A program made the translations under genes and the position numbers. Below the pieces are notes generated by a model. The model made no database searches, had not been told where the DNA came from, and was given only the letters and a program-made list of their open reading frames with translations. This document shows positions 1-7,894 of a DNA stretch of 35,691 bases, in pieces. Source of the stretch: Thermoanaerobaculia bacterium. Its GTDB lineage: Bacteria; Acidobacteriota; Thermoanaerobaculia; Gp7-AA8. The stretch is taken from positions 1 to 35,691 of the forward strand of contig JAENWF010000023.1 of NCBI GenBank assembly GCA_016650215.1, written 5' to 3'. Positions within the stretch are counted from its first letter, which is position 1, and the number at the start of each line of letters is the position of its first letter.

Positions 1-3
1 CTC

Positions 4-40
4 AGAGGGCGCCGCCGCGGGGCGACGGCGCCACACAGAA
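4..40. repeat. Palindromic REP-like element, copy A
   Basis: A GC-rich segment with the core GGGGCGACGGCGCCACACAG. It matches the element at 3108-3142 almost exactly, and the element at 3044-3073 in inverted orientation. It lies just downstream of the penicillin-binding protein gene. Three copies in one window indicate a dispersed family; it may extend beyond the left edge. Confidence 0.75.
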
Positions 41-44
41 CGAC

Positions 45-71
45 GTCCTTCGCTTCGCTTCCAAGGATGAC
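45..71. repeat. Short dispersed repeat (GAAGCGAAGGA family)
   Basis: On the minus strand this reads GTCATCC, then a few variable bases, then GAAGCGAAGCGAAGGAC. It is a diverged relative of the two copies around 15091-15113 and 15164-15193. It sits between element A and the end of the penicillin-binding protein gene. Confidence 0.5.
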
Positions 72-81
72 AACCCGTTTT

Positions 82-101
82 ACTCGTCACTCGTCACTCG
101 T
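82..101. repeat. Tandem CGTCACT micro-repeat at a gene end
   Basis: Tandem copies of ACTCGTC, reading GACGAGTGACGAGT on the minus strand. The repeat encodes the last codons of the penicillin-binding protein and supplies its TGA stop (87-89). Related GTGACGAGTGACG strings occur at 25401-25414 and 18133-18162. Confidence 0.6.
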
Positions 102-2258
102 TGAGCCGAACCATCTCCTGATCCGATCCATCACGCCTTCCACTTCCTTCCGATTGCGGTCGGCCTCGTTGGCCCAGCGGCGGAATTTCTCGAACGTGAT
201 GGCGGCGGGCTCGTCAAAGTTTTCGGCGTCGAAGAAGACGCGACGCACGATCCGGCCGATGAGACCTCGCGGGCAATGGCGCGTCGGCGCTGTCCCATCC
301 AGAAAGACCTCGCGAATCGGACCGGGACAACCGCTCGCCCAGATCGTGCCGGTCTCCGGATCGACCTGCCTGAACGTCACCCCCGGGGGTGGATCCGGCT
401 CACCGCGGTCGTGCGGGATAGAGCTCATGTACGCTCCCCACACGGGAATGGCGGCCTCTGCGGACGACAGCCGCAGCGGAGCGCCATGGTCATAACCGAC
501 CCACACCGTCGTGACCAGGTCGGGCGTGTATCCGACGAACCATGCGTCGCGGTAGTCGTTCGTCGTACCGGTCTTCCCCGCAACATGACTGAGTCCGTAT
601 CGCTTCAGACGCGAGGCCGTGCCGCGACGCACGACCCCACGCAGCAAGGAGTGCATCACATACGCAGGTGCCGCATCGCAGACGCGCTTCTTTTTCACTT
701 CGGTCCGGAACAGAGTTTTCCCGCGACGGTCGCGGACCGCGGTCAGCAGATAAGGCTCCGCGCGCATCCCGAGATTGGGAAACGCCGTGTAGGCCGCAGT
801 GAGCTCGCGCATGGTGACCTCGGTGACGCCGAGGGGCAGTGCCGGAATCGCCTCGAAATCCTCAGCGAACCCGAACTCCTCGGCGGTGCTGACCACGCGG
901 CCGACGCCGATCAACTGCGTGAGGCGAACCGTCGGCACGTTGAGCGACATCTCGAACGCCTCGCGCAGAGTCACGCGGCCGCGGAACCGTTCGTCGTAGT
1001 TCTGTGGCTCCCACGGCTCTTCACCGCTCATTTCGATCTTCACCGGGGAGTCGAGAAGCAGTGATGCGGTCGTCGCGCGCTTTGACGCGATCGCCGCGAG
1101 GTACGCGAATGTCTTGAATGCGGACCCGGGCTGGCGCCGCATGTTCAGCGTACGATCGAACGGCGAACGGTCGAAATCCGATCCGCCGACCAGTGCACGG
1201 ATGCCGCCGCTGCGCGGGTCAACCGAAAGCAGCGCGACCTGCAACGGCTCGTGTCGCGACTGCTCGCGCAGCCATGAGTAGCGCCGCTCGAGCTGCAGCG
1301 GCGTCTGCCGCGCGACCTGTTCCGCGTTGCGCTGCGCGACGGGATCAATCTCACAGACGACCGTCAGGCCGCCTTCGACGAGCCGCCGTGCGCCGATGTG
1401 TTTCACGAGGTCGAGGCGGAGCGCGCGGAGGTAGTACTGATACGGCGTCGGCGGCAGGGATCCGCCGCTGAACTCGACGCCACGAACGACGGCCGCCTGA
1501 TACTCGCGATCGCTCAGCCATCGCCGCTCGCGCATGGTTCGCAGAATCGCGTCGCGCCGCGCGCGGGCGAGGTCGGGGCGCTTTCTCGGGTTGTCGCGGT
1601 TCGGGGCGCGCACGATGCCCGCGAGCAGCGCCGCCTCGTCCGGCCGCAGCCGGATCGGCGTCTTGCCAAGATAAAGGCGCGCGGCTTCGTCGATGCCGAG
1701 GACCGGGCTGCCGTCTTGATGCCCGAGATATACGTCGTTGAGGTAGAGCTCGAGGATCTCGTCCTTCGACAGGCGGGCGTCGAGCAGAACCGCGAGGATC
1801 ACCTCCACGAATTTGCGGCGCCATGTCCGCTCCTGCGTCAGAAAACGGGCCTTGATGATCTGCTGGTCGATGGTGCTGCCGCCCTGCGTGATCCCTCCGG
1901 CCCGGACGTTCCGGATGAGGGCACGACCGATTCCGATCGGATCGATGCCGATGTGCCGTCGAAAGCGGACGTCTTCGGCCGCCAGGAATGCGTTCGGCAC
2001 ATGCGGCGGCAGTTCGTCGAGGAGCACCGGAGGAGTCACTCGCCACTCGGAGCCGTAGACACGAAGGACCTCCCGCTCCCTCCCGCCTGCAGCGGAGACG
2101 ATCACCGTGGCGTCGCGCCAGCTCGCGTGATTCAGCTCACGCCCGATCCGCCGGTTGACCAGAAACAGGTACATGAAGAGGGTCTGCATCGCCGCGAAAA
2201 GGATCACCGCGACGGCGAGACTGAATCGTTGAAGTGGCAGGCGTGACAATCGAGACAT
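87..2258 (-). CDS. Class A penicillin-binding protein (bifunctional glycosyltransferase/transpeptidase)
   Basis: This 723-residue protein polymerises lipid II into glycan strands and cross-links the peptides in the periplasm. A hydrophobic membrane anchor lies at residues 13-34. The GT51 glycosyltransferase domain shows EDVRF (catalytic Glu95), GGSTIDQQ (127-133) and the RRKFVE and LNDVYLG motifs. The transpeptidase domain shows SAFK (nucleophile Ser379, Lys382), SLN (438-440) and KTGTT (562-566), so both activities look intact. Length fits the PBP1A/1C class. The last five codons and the stop lie in a tandem micro-repeat, so the C-terminus has probably been rewritten by repeat insertion. The start at 2258 just precedes the membrane anchor, but has no strong ribosome binding site. 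It stands alone, divergent from the basic protein gene. Confidence 0.95.
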   Translation of the reverse strand: MSRLSRLPLQRFSLAVAVILFAAMQTLFMYLFLVNRRIGRELNHASWRDATVIVSAAGGREREVLRVYGSEWRVTPPVLLDELPPHVPNAFLAAEDVRFRRHIGIDPIGIGRALIRNVRAGGITQGGSTIDQQIIKARFLTQERTWRRKFVEVILAVLLDARLSKDEILELYLNDVYLGHQDGSPVLGIDEAARLYLGKTPIRLRPDEAALLAGIVRAPNRDNPRKRPDLARARRDAILRTMRERRWLSDREYQAAVVRGVEFSGGSLPPTPYQYYLRALRLDLVKHIGARRLVEGGLTVVCEIDPVAQRNAEQVARQTPLQLERRYSWLREQSRHEPLQVALLSVDPRSGGIRALVGGSDFDRSPFDRTLNMRRQPGSAFKTFAYLAAIASKRATTASLLLDSPVKIEMSGEEPWEPQNYDERFRGRVTLREAFEMSLNVPTVRLTQLIGVGRVVSTAEEFGFAEDFEAIPALPLGVTEVTMRELTAAYTAFPNLGMRAEPYLLTAVRDRRGKTLFRTEVKKKRVCDAAPAYVMHSLLRGVVRRGTASRLKRYGLSHVAGKTGTTNDYRDAWFVGYTPDLVTTVWVGYDHGAPLRLSSAEAAIPVWGAYMSSIPHDRGEPDPPPGVTFRQVDPETGTIWASGCPGPIREVFLDGTAPTRHCPRGLIGRIVRRVFFDAENFDEPAAITFEKFRRWANEADRNRKEVEGVMDRIRRWFGSTSDE

Positions 2259-2359
2259 GTTCGTCTACATTGAGTGTGCAACGTATGTGCGCGTAGTTTG
2301 CACCGGACACTCTGTCTTCAAGTCACGGACCCCACCGACTTTTGAAAAGGAGAGAACCA
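2259..2359. promoter_or_regulatory. Divergent intergenic region between pbp and the basic protein gene
   Basis: A 101-bp gap that must hold both promoters. On the plus strand TTGAGT followed about 18 bases later by TAGTTT is a weak candidate pair. A strong ribosome binding site, AGGAG at 2348-2352, stands 7 bases before the plus-strand ATG at 2360 and decides that start over the upstream TTG at 2342. Confidence 0.4.
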
Positions 2360-2956
2360 ATGGCATCAAAGAAGGGCTCGAAGAAATCTTCGAAGAAATC
2401 TTCGAAGAAATCGTCGAAGAAGAGCAGTTCGAGAAAGCGCCCATCGAGCAAGAAGAGCTCGAGGAAGAAGTCAGCTCCCTCCCGCAAGTCACGCAAACCG
2501 GCAGCCAGGAAGTCGAGCGCGAAGCGGCGCCCGGCCGCCAGGAAAGCGGCTCCGCGTAAAAGCACACCGGCGAAAAAGCGCTCAGTCGCCGCGAAGAAGG
2601 GTGCGAAGACCCGCAGAAGCCGTACGGTGCGCCGTACCGCGATCGCGGCTGCAGCAGCAGGAGCGGCCGCCGGTGCAGCAGTGGCTGCAAACAGCGCGCG
2701 CGGACGCAGCGTGATCAGCCGAGTCGTCGAACAGGTTCGGGAGACGGCCTCATCGATGAGACCGGGAAGCAGCTCGACCCCGAGCAGTTCCTCCCCTTCG
2801 ACTCCTTCCTCGTCGACTCCTTCCTCGTCGACGCCTTCCTCGTCGAGCTCCCGCATGGGTGGCAACACCAGCGGATCGGGCAGGGGCGGATCCGGCTCGT
2901 CCGGCGGTGGCGGAACCACCGGCGGCGGCTACGGCGGATTCGGCGGCGGCCTGTAA
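2360..2956 (+). CDS. Histone-H1-like Lys/Ser/Ala-rich basic protein with Gly-rich tail
   Basis: A 198-residue low-complexity protein. Residues 1-90 are made of KKSS, RKS and AAKK motifs like the tails of histone H1 and of bacterial Hc1/AlgP-type nucleoid proteins, so DNA or polyanion binding is the likely role. A central Ala-rich hydrophobic stretch (about 95-112) follows, then a Ser/Thr/Pro repeat region and a Gly-rich tail ending in GGYGGFGGGL. At DNA level the N-terminus is a tandem 12-base repeat (around 2378-2418) and the Ser/Pro part a 15-base repeat (around 2804-2848), so length probably varies between strains. The start is ATG 2360, with AGGAG at good distance. A clear terminator follows. 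The exact function is unknown; the Ala-rich stretch could also be a membrane segment. Confidence 0.8.
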   Translation: MASKKGSKKSSKKSSKKSSKKSSSRKRPSSKKSSRKKSAPSRKSRKPAARKSSAKRRPAARKAAPRKSTPAKKRSVAAKKGAKTRRSRTVRRTAIAAAAAGAAAGAAVAANSARGRSVISRVVEQVRETASSMRPGSSSTPSSSSPSTPSSSTPSSSTPSSSSSRMGGNTSGSGRGGSGSSGGGGTTGGGYGGFGGGL

Positions 2957-2981
2957 GAAACATCACCAGCGCACAAACACG

Positions 2982-3015
2982 AAAGGCTCCGGGAAACCGG
3001 AGCCTTTTCGTTTTC
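2982..3015 (+). terminator. Rho-independent terminator of the basic protein gene
   Basis: A perfect 11-bp stem, AAAGGCTCCGG (2982-2992) with CCGGAGCCTTT (2997-3007), closes a GAAA tetraloop and is followed by a T-rich run broken by CG. It lies 25 bases after the stop at 2956. Confidence 0.92.
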
Positions 3016-3043
3016 ACACGAGCCATTCCGAGCCCGGATTCAG

Positions 3044-3142
3044 TGTGGCGCCGTTGCCCCGTGGCGGCGCTCTGCGAGTCAGTAACAAAGTCCCTTTTCA
3101 GAACGCAAGAGCGCCGGCGCGGGGCGACGGCGCCACACAGAA
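3044..3142. repeat. Inverted pair of REP-like elements (copies B and C)
   Basis: Arms at 3044-3073 and 3108-3137 are inverted copies of one 30-bp sequence (27 of 30 matching) around a 34-base spacer, so the region can fold into a long hairpin. Copy C continues with CAGAA, as copy A does. The pair lies between the terminator of the basic protein gene and the 3' end of the convergent TPR gene. No transposase is nearby. Confidence 0.8.
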
Positions 3143-3180
3143 GCCGGGTTCTTCAACGGTCTCGGAATGAGGGACCGAAT

Positions 3181-4236
3181 CTACCCTGCCGTGTCTTCGT
3201 ACGCTTTTCTGATCCTGCGCGAGAAGTACTTTGAGGGCAGCCCGGTCTTGAACCTGCCGAGTCTTCTCGCCTTCTTGAACGCCGCGATCGCGGCATCGCG
3301 ATACTGCGGTTCGGCTTCGAAGGCGTACTGCGAGTACTGGGAGGCACCGAGGAACGCCCAGATCCAGCCGTTGTTCGGCAACTCGGAAGTCAGCTTCTGG
3401 AACGAGTTCGCAGCTTCATCGAAGTCGCCGCGAAAGTAGCTCTCGAGAGCAAGCCGGACGCGTCTGCTGGGGTCCGCGAGGATCGCGGCCGTCGCTGCGG
3501 CCGGGCGGGTGGTAGGCGGCGGTACAGGCGGAGTGGTCGTCACCACAGCCGCTGCCGCGGCGTCGGCCAGCATCGACGCGTTGTCGGCCATCGCGATCAC
3601 TTCGTTCAGATCGTCATTCGACTTCGCCGCTGCAAGCCGGGAGTTCGCCTGCGTGAAGTTCTGGAGGGCGCTCGTGTACTGCGACGAGCCGGTCGCTTTT
3701 CGCTGCTGTGCCGCCTGGATTTTCTGCTTCGCTTCAACGACCGCGGCTTGCGCGCGCGAGCGCAGTCCTGCGTCGATCCGCGGTATGACGGGCTGAACCG
3801 GCGGTTGCACCGGGGGCTGCGTGGTAGTCACAGGCGGTCGCGTATCCGTCACCGGCGGAGGCGGAGACGACGAGTCTGCCTTGGTCTTCGCCATCTGCAG
3901 GAGCATCTCGATTGAGCCAAGATTCTCCGGTCCGATCCCGGTCGTCGTCTCGAGGTCGCTGATCGCTTCCCGGTACTTGCCGAGATTCAGGTAGGCGACG
4001 CCGCGGTAATAGTGCGGGTGATAGTTGTAGAAGATCGTGCCGTACGCGCGCTCCTTGTTCCCTTCCTTCGACTTGGCGTTGATCGCAGAGGTCATTTTCT
4101 GCGCTGCGACCGACCAGTTGCCGGTTCGCACAGCATTGAGACCGGCGTCGTAATCGTCGTACCACGATGCGTGCGCCACGCCCGGAACGAGCGCGACGAA
4201 GAGCAGCACGGCGGCTGCGATGGGGAGCGGCCTCAT
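3181..4236 (-). CDS. Secreted TPR-type repeat protein, last gene of the kinase operon
   Basis: 351 residues. A Sec signal peptide (about 1-23, ending AHA before SWYDD) predicts export. Residues 25-110 have the spacing of TPR helices (an N-terminal helix pair, then YRGVAYLNLGKYREAISDLE). A Pro/Thr-rich linker follows (about 118-150), then a long Ala/Gln-rich helical segment (155-225), a second Pro/Thr linker, and a C-terminal TPR-like pair (RLALESYFRGDFDEAANSF). TPR folds bind protein partners, so a periplasmic scaffold or sensor partner for the kinase ectodomain is plausible. Its ATG overlaps the kinase stop by four bases (ATGA), so it is translationally coupled. I do not recognise a named family for the whole protein. 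Confidence 0.85.
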   Translation of the reverse strand: MRPLPIAAAVLLFVALVPGVAHASWYDDYDAGLNAVRTGNWSVAAQKMTSAINAKSKEGNKERAYGTIFYNYHPHYYRGVAYLNLGKYREAISDLETTTGIGPENLGSIEMLLQMAKTKADSSSPPPPVTDTRPPVTTTQPPVQPPVQPVIPRIDAGLRSRAQAAVVEAKQKIQAAQQRKATGSSQYTSALQNFTQANSRLAAAKSNDDLNEVIAMADNASMLADAAAAAVVTTTPPVPPPTTRPAAATAAILADPSRRVRLALESYFRGDFDEAANSFQKLTSELPNNGWIWAFLGASQYSQYAFEAEPQYRDAAIAAFKKARRLGRFKTGLPSKYFSRRIRKAYEDTAG

Positions 4237-6008
4237 GGCTTGTTGACTTCCCTTTCGAGTTCTTCGAAGTTCACATTGCCCGTCGCGACGATTTTACGCG
4301 TTCTCTTGCCTGCCACGATGTCGACATCGAACGTAGTCTGCTTTCCGCTCGGCCCGTTGATGGTGACGAAGTATTTGCCCGGCGCGAGTGCGATCCGGGC
4401 GGGTGTCGAGCGATCTTCGTCGCTGAGATCGACCGCCTTGCTGCTCGATGCGCTGATGATCTGCTCCAGATCGCCCCACGGCGTCGCAGAGAGAAGGAGC
4501 ACGCCCTGCCCGGCGGGAGGTGGCTGAACAGCCGTCGCGGTGACCTGAGTCGTGCTGGGAACGGTCACGGTCGACGTGACGGGGGGAACCGGTTCCGGCT
4601 TGCGGAGGGCGAGGATCGAGGCGATGACGACGATGCCAACGCCGGCGGCGAGCGCGACGAACAGCCCCGCTTTGCTCTTCTTGCGCGGCTGCTCGACCTG
4701 GCGCTCCATCACGGTCGGCTCGGCGGTCGTGCTCCATCCGCCCTTCGGCTCCATGGTCGTCGGAGCCGCACCGCTCTGAGTCGCGCCGAAACGCTCCATC
4801 ACCGTCGCCTCGTTACTCGCCTGACGGGTACCGGTCGGGCCGCGGCCGGCGGCGGCGGGATTCGACTCCATCACCGTCGCCTCGTCGCCGCGCGTTTGGC
4901 CCGTGACGGTGCGGGCGGGCGCCGCACCCGTGCGCTGCGTTGACGTCGCGCCGGTCGTCGGCGTGTACTTCGGCAGATCGGCGAGAGTCTTTGCTCCCGA
5001 CATCGTCACCATCTTCTCGCCCACCCCGTACTTCTCGTCGGGAGGAATCGAGGCGCGAATCGACTCGAGGGCGGCGGCGAAGTCGGCCGCCGTCGCGAAG
5101 CGCGTGTCGCGTGTTTTCTCGAGCGACCTGAAGATGATCTCCTCGAGGGCCGCCGGCACTCTCGAATCGGGATTCATGACTGAGATCGGGGCCGGCTTCT
5201 CGGTCACATGCTTGAGGATGTAACCCTGCGGGTTGGTCGCCTGAAAGGGAGCGCGGCCCGCGAGCATCTCGTACATCACGATCCCGAATGAGTAGAGATC
5301 GCTGCGCGGATCGATGTGCTCCCCTTCCTTGACGAAGCCCGCCTGCTCGGGAGAGGCGTACTTGAGCTTTCCGAGGAACATACCGGTCTGAGTGAGACCG
5401 TGGCCCGATTCACCTTCCGCAAGCGACTTCGCGATGCCGAAGTCGATGACCTTGACCAGCAGTTTTCCGCGCTGATCCTGCGACAGCATGATGTTTTCCG
5501 GCGAGACGTCGCGATGGATCAGTCCCATCGAGTGAAGGTTGTCGAGACCGTGAAGCGTCTGCACCGCGATCTCGAGCGTCAGGCGCGGAGGCACCGGCCC
5601 GTTCTGCGCGATCCACTTCTGGATGTTGGTCCCGTCAATGAACTCCCACACCATGTAGTACGACCCGTCCTCGAGCTGCGCGAAGTCGTACAACATCGCG
5701 AGATTGCGGTGCTTGATCTGAGTCGAGGTCCGCGCCTCCTGAAGAAACCGCTGAATCCCCTGATCGTCCGCAGCGACGTTTGGACGCATGACCTTGATGA
5801 CGCGAAGCTCGTTCAGATGAATGTGGCGGACCTTGAAGATCTCGCCCATGCCGCCGACGCCGAGACGATCGAGGATCTGGTACTTGCCGTCGATCAGCCG
5901 CGTTGCGTACGTTCGCTGAAAACTGGTGACGCGCTCGCCGCAACTCGGGCACAGTTCGAGCGCCTCGTCGAACGGTGTCTTGCAGCGAAGGCATGTAATC
6001 TGATTCAT
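4233..6008 (-). CDS. Transmembrane Ser/Thr protein kinase with zinc ribbon and periplasmic domain
   Basis: 591 residues. An N-terminal zinc ribbon (Cys6, 9, 20, 23) precedes a Hanks-type kinase domain (about 43-318): glycine loop GVGGMG, ATP Lys72, catalytic HRD 165-167 with Asn172, DFG 189-191 and SPE 219-221. The loop reads HRDVSPEN, with Ser where most family members have Lys, a variant common in delta-proteobacterial kinases. A Thr-rich linker (335-440) contains four similar peptides: EATVMES, EATVMER, PTTMEP and EPTVMER. A transmembrane helix (447-468) leads to a periplasmic beta-rich domain resembling PEGA domains. AGGGGA five bases before the ATG supports the start. It sits 9 bases after the kinase-FHA gene and overlaps the TPR gene, so it belongs to the operon. 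Confidence 0.95.
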   Translation of the reverse strand: MNQITCLRCKTPFDEALELCPSCGERVTSFQRTYATRLIDGKYQILDRLGVGGMGEIFKVRHIHLNELRVIKVMRPNVAADDQGIQRFLQEARTSTQIKHRNLAMLYDFAQLEDGSYYMVWEFIDGTNIQKWIAQNGPVPPRLTLEIAVQTLHGLDNLHSMGLIHRDVSPENIMLSQDQRGKLLVKVIDFGIAKSLAEGESGHGLTQTGMFLGKLKYASPEQAGFVKEGEHIDPRSDLYSFGIVMYEMLAGRAPFQATNPQGYILKHVTEKPAPISVMNPDSRVPAALEEIIFRSLEKTRDTRFATAADFAAALESIRASIPPDEKYGVGEKMVTMSGAKTLADLPKYTPTTGATSTQRTGAAPARTVTGQTRGDEATVMESNPAAAGRGPTGTRQASNEATVMERFGATQSGAAPTTMEPKGGWSTTAEPTVMERQVEQPRKKSKAGLFVALAAGVGIVVIASILALRKPEPVPPVTSTVTVPSTTQVTATAVQPPPAGQGVLLLSATPWGDLEQIISASSSKAVDLSDEDRSTPARIALAPGKYFVTINGPSGKQTTFDVDIVAGKRTRKIVATGNVNFEELEREVNKP

Positions 6009-6017
6009 CGGGGTCCC

Positions 6018-7247
6018 CTAATGTTCTCGCACGACGTAGGTGCAGGCCGGATCGGCTCCGAACCGCACCACGTCTCCTGGCTTCAGTTTCACACGCTCGA
6101 CCCGGGCGTTGTTCACATACGTCCCGTTCGCGGACTTCAAGTCCTCGAGGACGAACGATGCGCCGCTGAGTGTGATCCTCGCGTGACGGCGCGACACTGC
6201 CGGATGTGAAAGGACGATCGAGCAGGTGCGATCGCGGCCGACCATCACGCTCTCGCCCGCGATTGCGTGCTTCTCGTTCGCGTCGGTCTTGACGTTGACC
6301 AGCGCCCACTGCAGCGGGCCGGCTTGCGGCGCGAGCGCGATGGGAAGCGGCGTTACCTCCGCGGACGCTGGACGCTGCGCGCCGGCCATCGGCTGCCGGA
6401 TTGTGTACTCCTCGAGCGCCTCGTAGAACTCGCGCGCCGTCTCGTAGCGCTGCTCCTGCCGCGGATGCATCGCCTTGATCACGATCGCTTCGAGCTCCGG
6501 GCCGATCTCAGGACGCAGCGTGCTTGGCGCCTGCTTCTCGCCGCGGTAGATGGCGTCGATCAGTTTCGGGAGCGAGCGGCTGTTGAAAGGAAGCTGCCCG
6601 GTCAGCATCTCGTAAAGGAGAACGCCGGCAGAGTAGATGTCGCATCGAGCGCCCGCATCCTTCGGCTCGCGGATCTGCTCGGGAGACATGTAATGCGGCG
6701 TGCCGAGCAGAAAGCCCGACTTGGTCAGGACTGTCTGGCCGGACACGCCCGCGCCTTCGCGGATCTTCGCGATCCCGAAGTCGGTGACCTTCACGACCGA
6801 AGCGCTCTCGCGGATCAGATTCGCCGGCTTGATGTCACGGTGCACGATGCCTTTACCGTGCGCATAAACGAGTGCGTCGAGCATGCATTGCGTGATCGAG
6901 ATCGCTTCGCCGAGCGCGAGCGCTCCCTTCTCGGCAAGCAACACGTCGACCGGCGTTCCCTCGACGAATTCCATCACGAGCACCGCGCCCGTGTCGTTGT
7001 TGATGAACTCATAGAAACGCGTGATGTAGCGATGGCGCAGCTTCGAAAGAATCTGCGCCTCCTTCACGAATCGCTTCCGCGCCGTGATCTCCCCCGCCAG
7101 CTCCTCGGACATCACCTTGAGCACGACCTCAAAGTTCCCCGGCAGTGACTCATTCGGCGCAATCGTGCGACCGACGTAGACGTGGCTCATCCCGCCTTCA
7201 CCGATCTCCCGCTCGATGCGGTAGTTTCCGATCACGCTTCCGATCAT
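6018..7247 (-). CDS. Soluble Ser/Thr protein kinase with C-terminal FHA domain
   Basis: 409 residues, no membrane segment. The kinase domain (about 9-280) has glycine loop GEGGM, Lys44, HRDIKPAN (136-143), DFG (156-158) and MSPEQ, all canonical for an active enzyme. The C-terminal FHA domain (about 330-405) has GR (337-338), SRRHA (352-356) and NG (374-375), the residues that bind phosphothreonine. The kinase could therefore recruit its own or a partner's phosphorylated targets, for example the Thr-rich linker of the neighbouring membrane kinase. The ATG overlaps the preceding zinc-ribbon/FHA stop by four bases. Confidence 0.95.
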   Translation of the reverse strand: MIGSVIGNYRIEREIGEGGMSHVYVGRTIAPNESLPGNFEVVLKVMSEELAGEITARKRFVKEAQILSKLRHRYITRFYEFINNDTGAVLVMEFVEGTPVDVLLAEKGALALGEAISITQCMLDALVYAHGKGIVHRDIKPANLIRESASVVKVTDFGIAKIREGAGVSGQTVLTKSGFLLGTPHYMSPEQIREPKDAGARCDIYSAGVLLYEMLTGQLPFNSRSLPKLIDAIYRGEKQAPSTLRPEIGPELEAIVIKAMHPRQEQRYETAREFYEALEEYTIRQPMAGAQRPASAEVTPLPIALAPQAGPLQWALVNVKTDANEKHAIAGESVMVGRDRTCSIVLSHPAVSRRHARITLSGASFVLEDLKSANGTYVNNARVERVKLKPGDVVRFGADPACTYVVREH

Positions 7248-7894
7248 CGCAGCAGCCCCTCGTCATCCCAGAAGAATCCGTCGTGGCAGAGCGGCATGAA
7301 GACGAACCGGTGCGATCCGATCCGGATGATGTCTTTGATGCTCAGATCCCGCCGCGGCTCGATCTCCGATTCGTTGACGTACGTTCCGTTGGTGGAGTTG
7401 TGATCCATCAGGATGAATCGCCGCTCCTCCGGCCGGAACATGAGATCGGCATGATGTGTCGAGGCCTGATCGTCGTTGACGACGATGTCCGACGCCCGGT
7501 CGCGGCCGAGAACGTTGCGCCCCATCCGGATCGGGTACGACTCGCCGCGAATCGAGCCATTCAATCCGATCAGCCAGCCGACGACGTAGCGCTTCGCCAC
7601 AGACGGCATGTCGCTCTTCTGCACCGCGACGGTTCTCTCCATCGGTGGCATCTGCACCGGCTTCGCTGGCTGCGGGGCCACCGTAGGAGTGGGGGCAGCC
7701 TTGGGCGCTTCGACTCGCGGGCGTACCACCGGCTCTTCGCTCACTCCCGGAATCACAACGGCACCGGCGCGAGTCGGCCGGACGATCGGAATCTCCTGCT
7801 CCGCGCTCTCCACGGGACAGTAGGGACAGATGTCCCACGACTCGTCGATGAAATGTCCGTTTGTGCACCGCTTGTCAGCCACGATCTTCCTCAC
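7244..7894 (-). CDS. Zinc-ribbon and FHA domain adaptor protein
   Basis: 216 residues. A short treble-clef-like zinc site (Cys10, His14, Cys23, Cys26) is followed by a Pro/Ala-rich linker (30-100) and an FHA domain (about 108-200) with GR (130-131), Asn-Gly (169-170) and STHHA in place of the usual SRxHA. The Arg of that motif often contacts phosphate, so affinity may be altered. There is no catalytic domain; an adaptor that reads phosphothreonine is the likely role. The linker contains MERTVAV, related to the TVME peptides of the membrane kinase. It overlaps both neighbours by four bases (ATGA junctions), which implies coupled translation in the kinase operon. Confidence 0.9.
   Translation of the reverse strand: MRKIVADKRCTNGHFIDESWDICPYCPVESAEQEIPIVRPTRAGAVVIPGVSEEPVVRPRVEAPKAAPTPTVAPQPAKPVQMPPMERTVAVQKSDMPSVAKRYVVGWLIGLNGSIRGESYPIRMGRNVLGRDRASDIVVNDDQASTHHADLMFRPEERRFILMDHNSTNGTYVNESEIEPRRDLSIKDIIRIGSHRFVFMPLCHDGFFWDDEGLLR

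Noticed and set aside
2378-2418. Regular 12-base repeats that might suggest a CRISPR array
   Set aside because: They are in-frame codons for KKSS without unique spacers.
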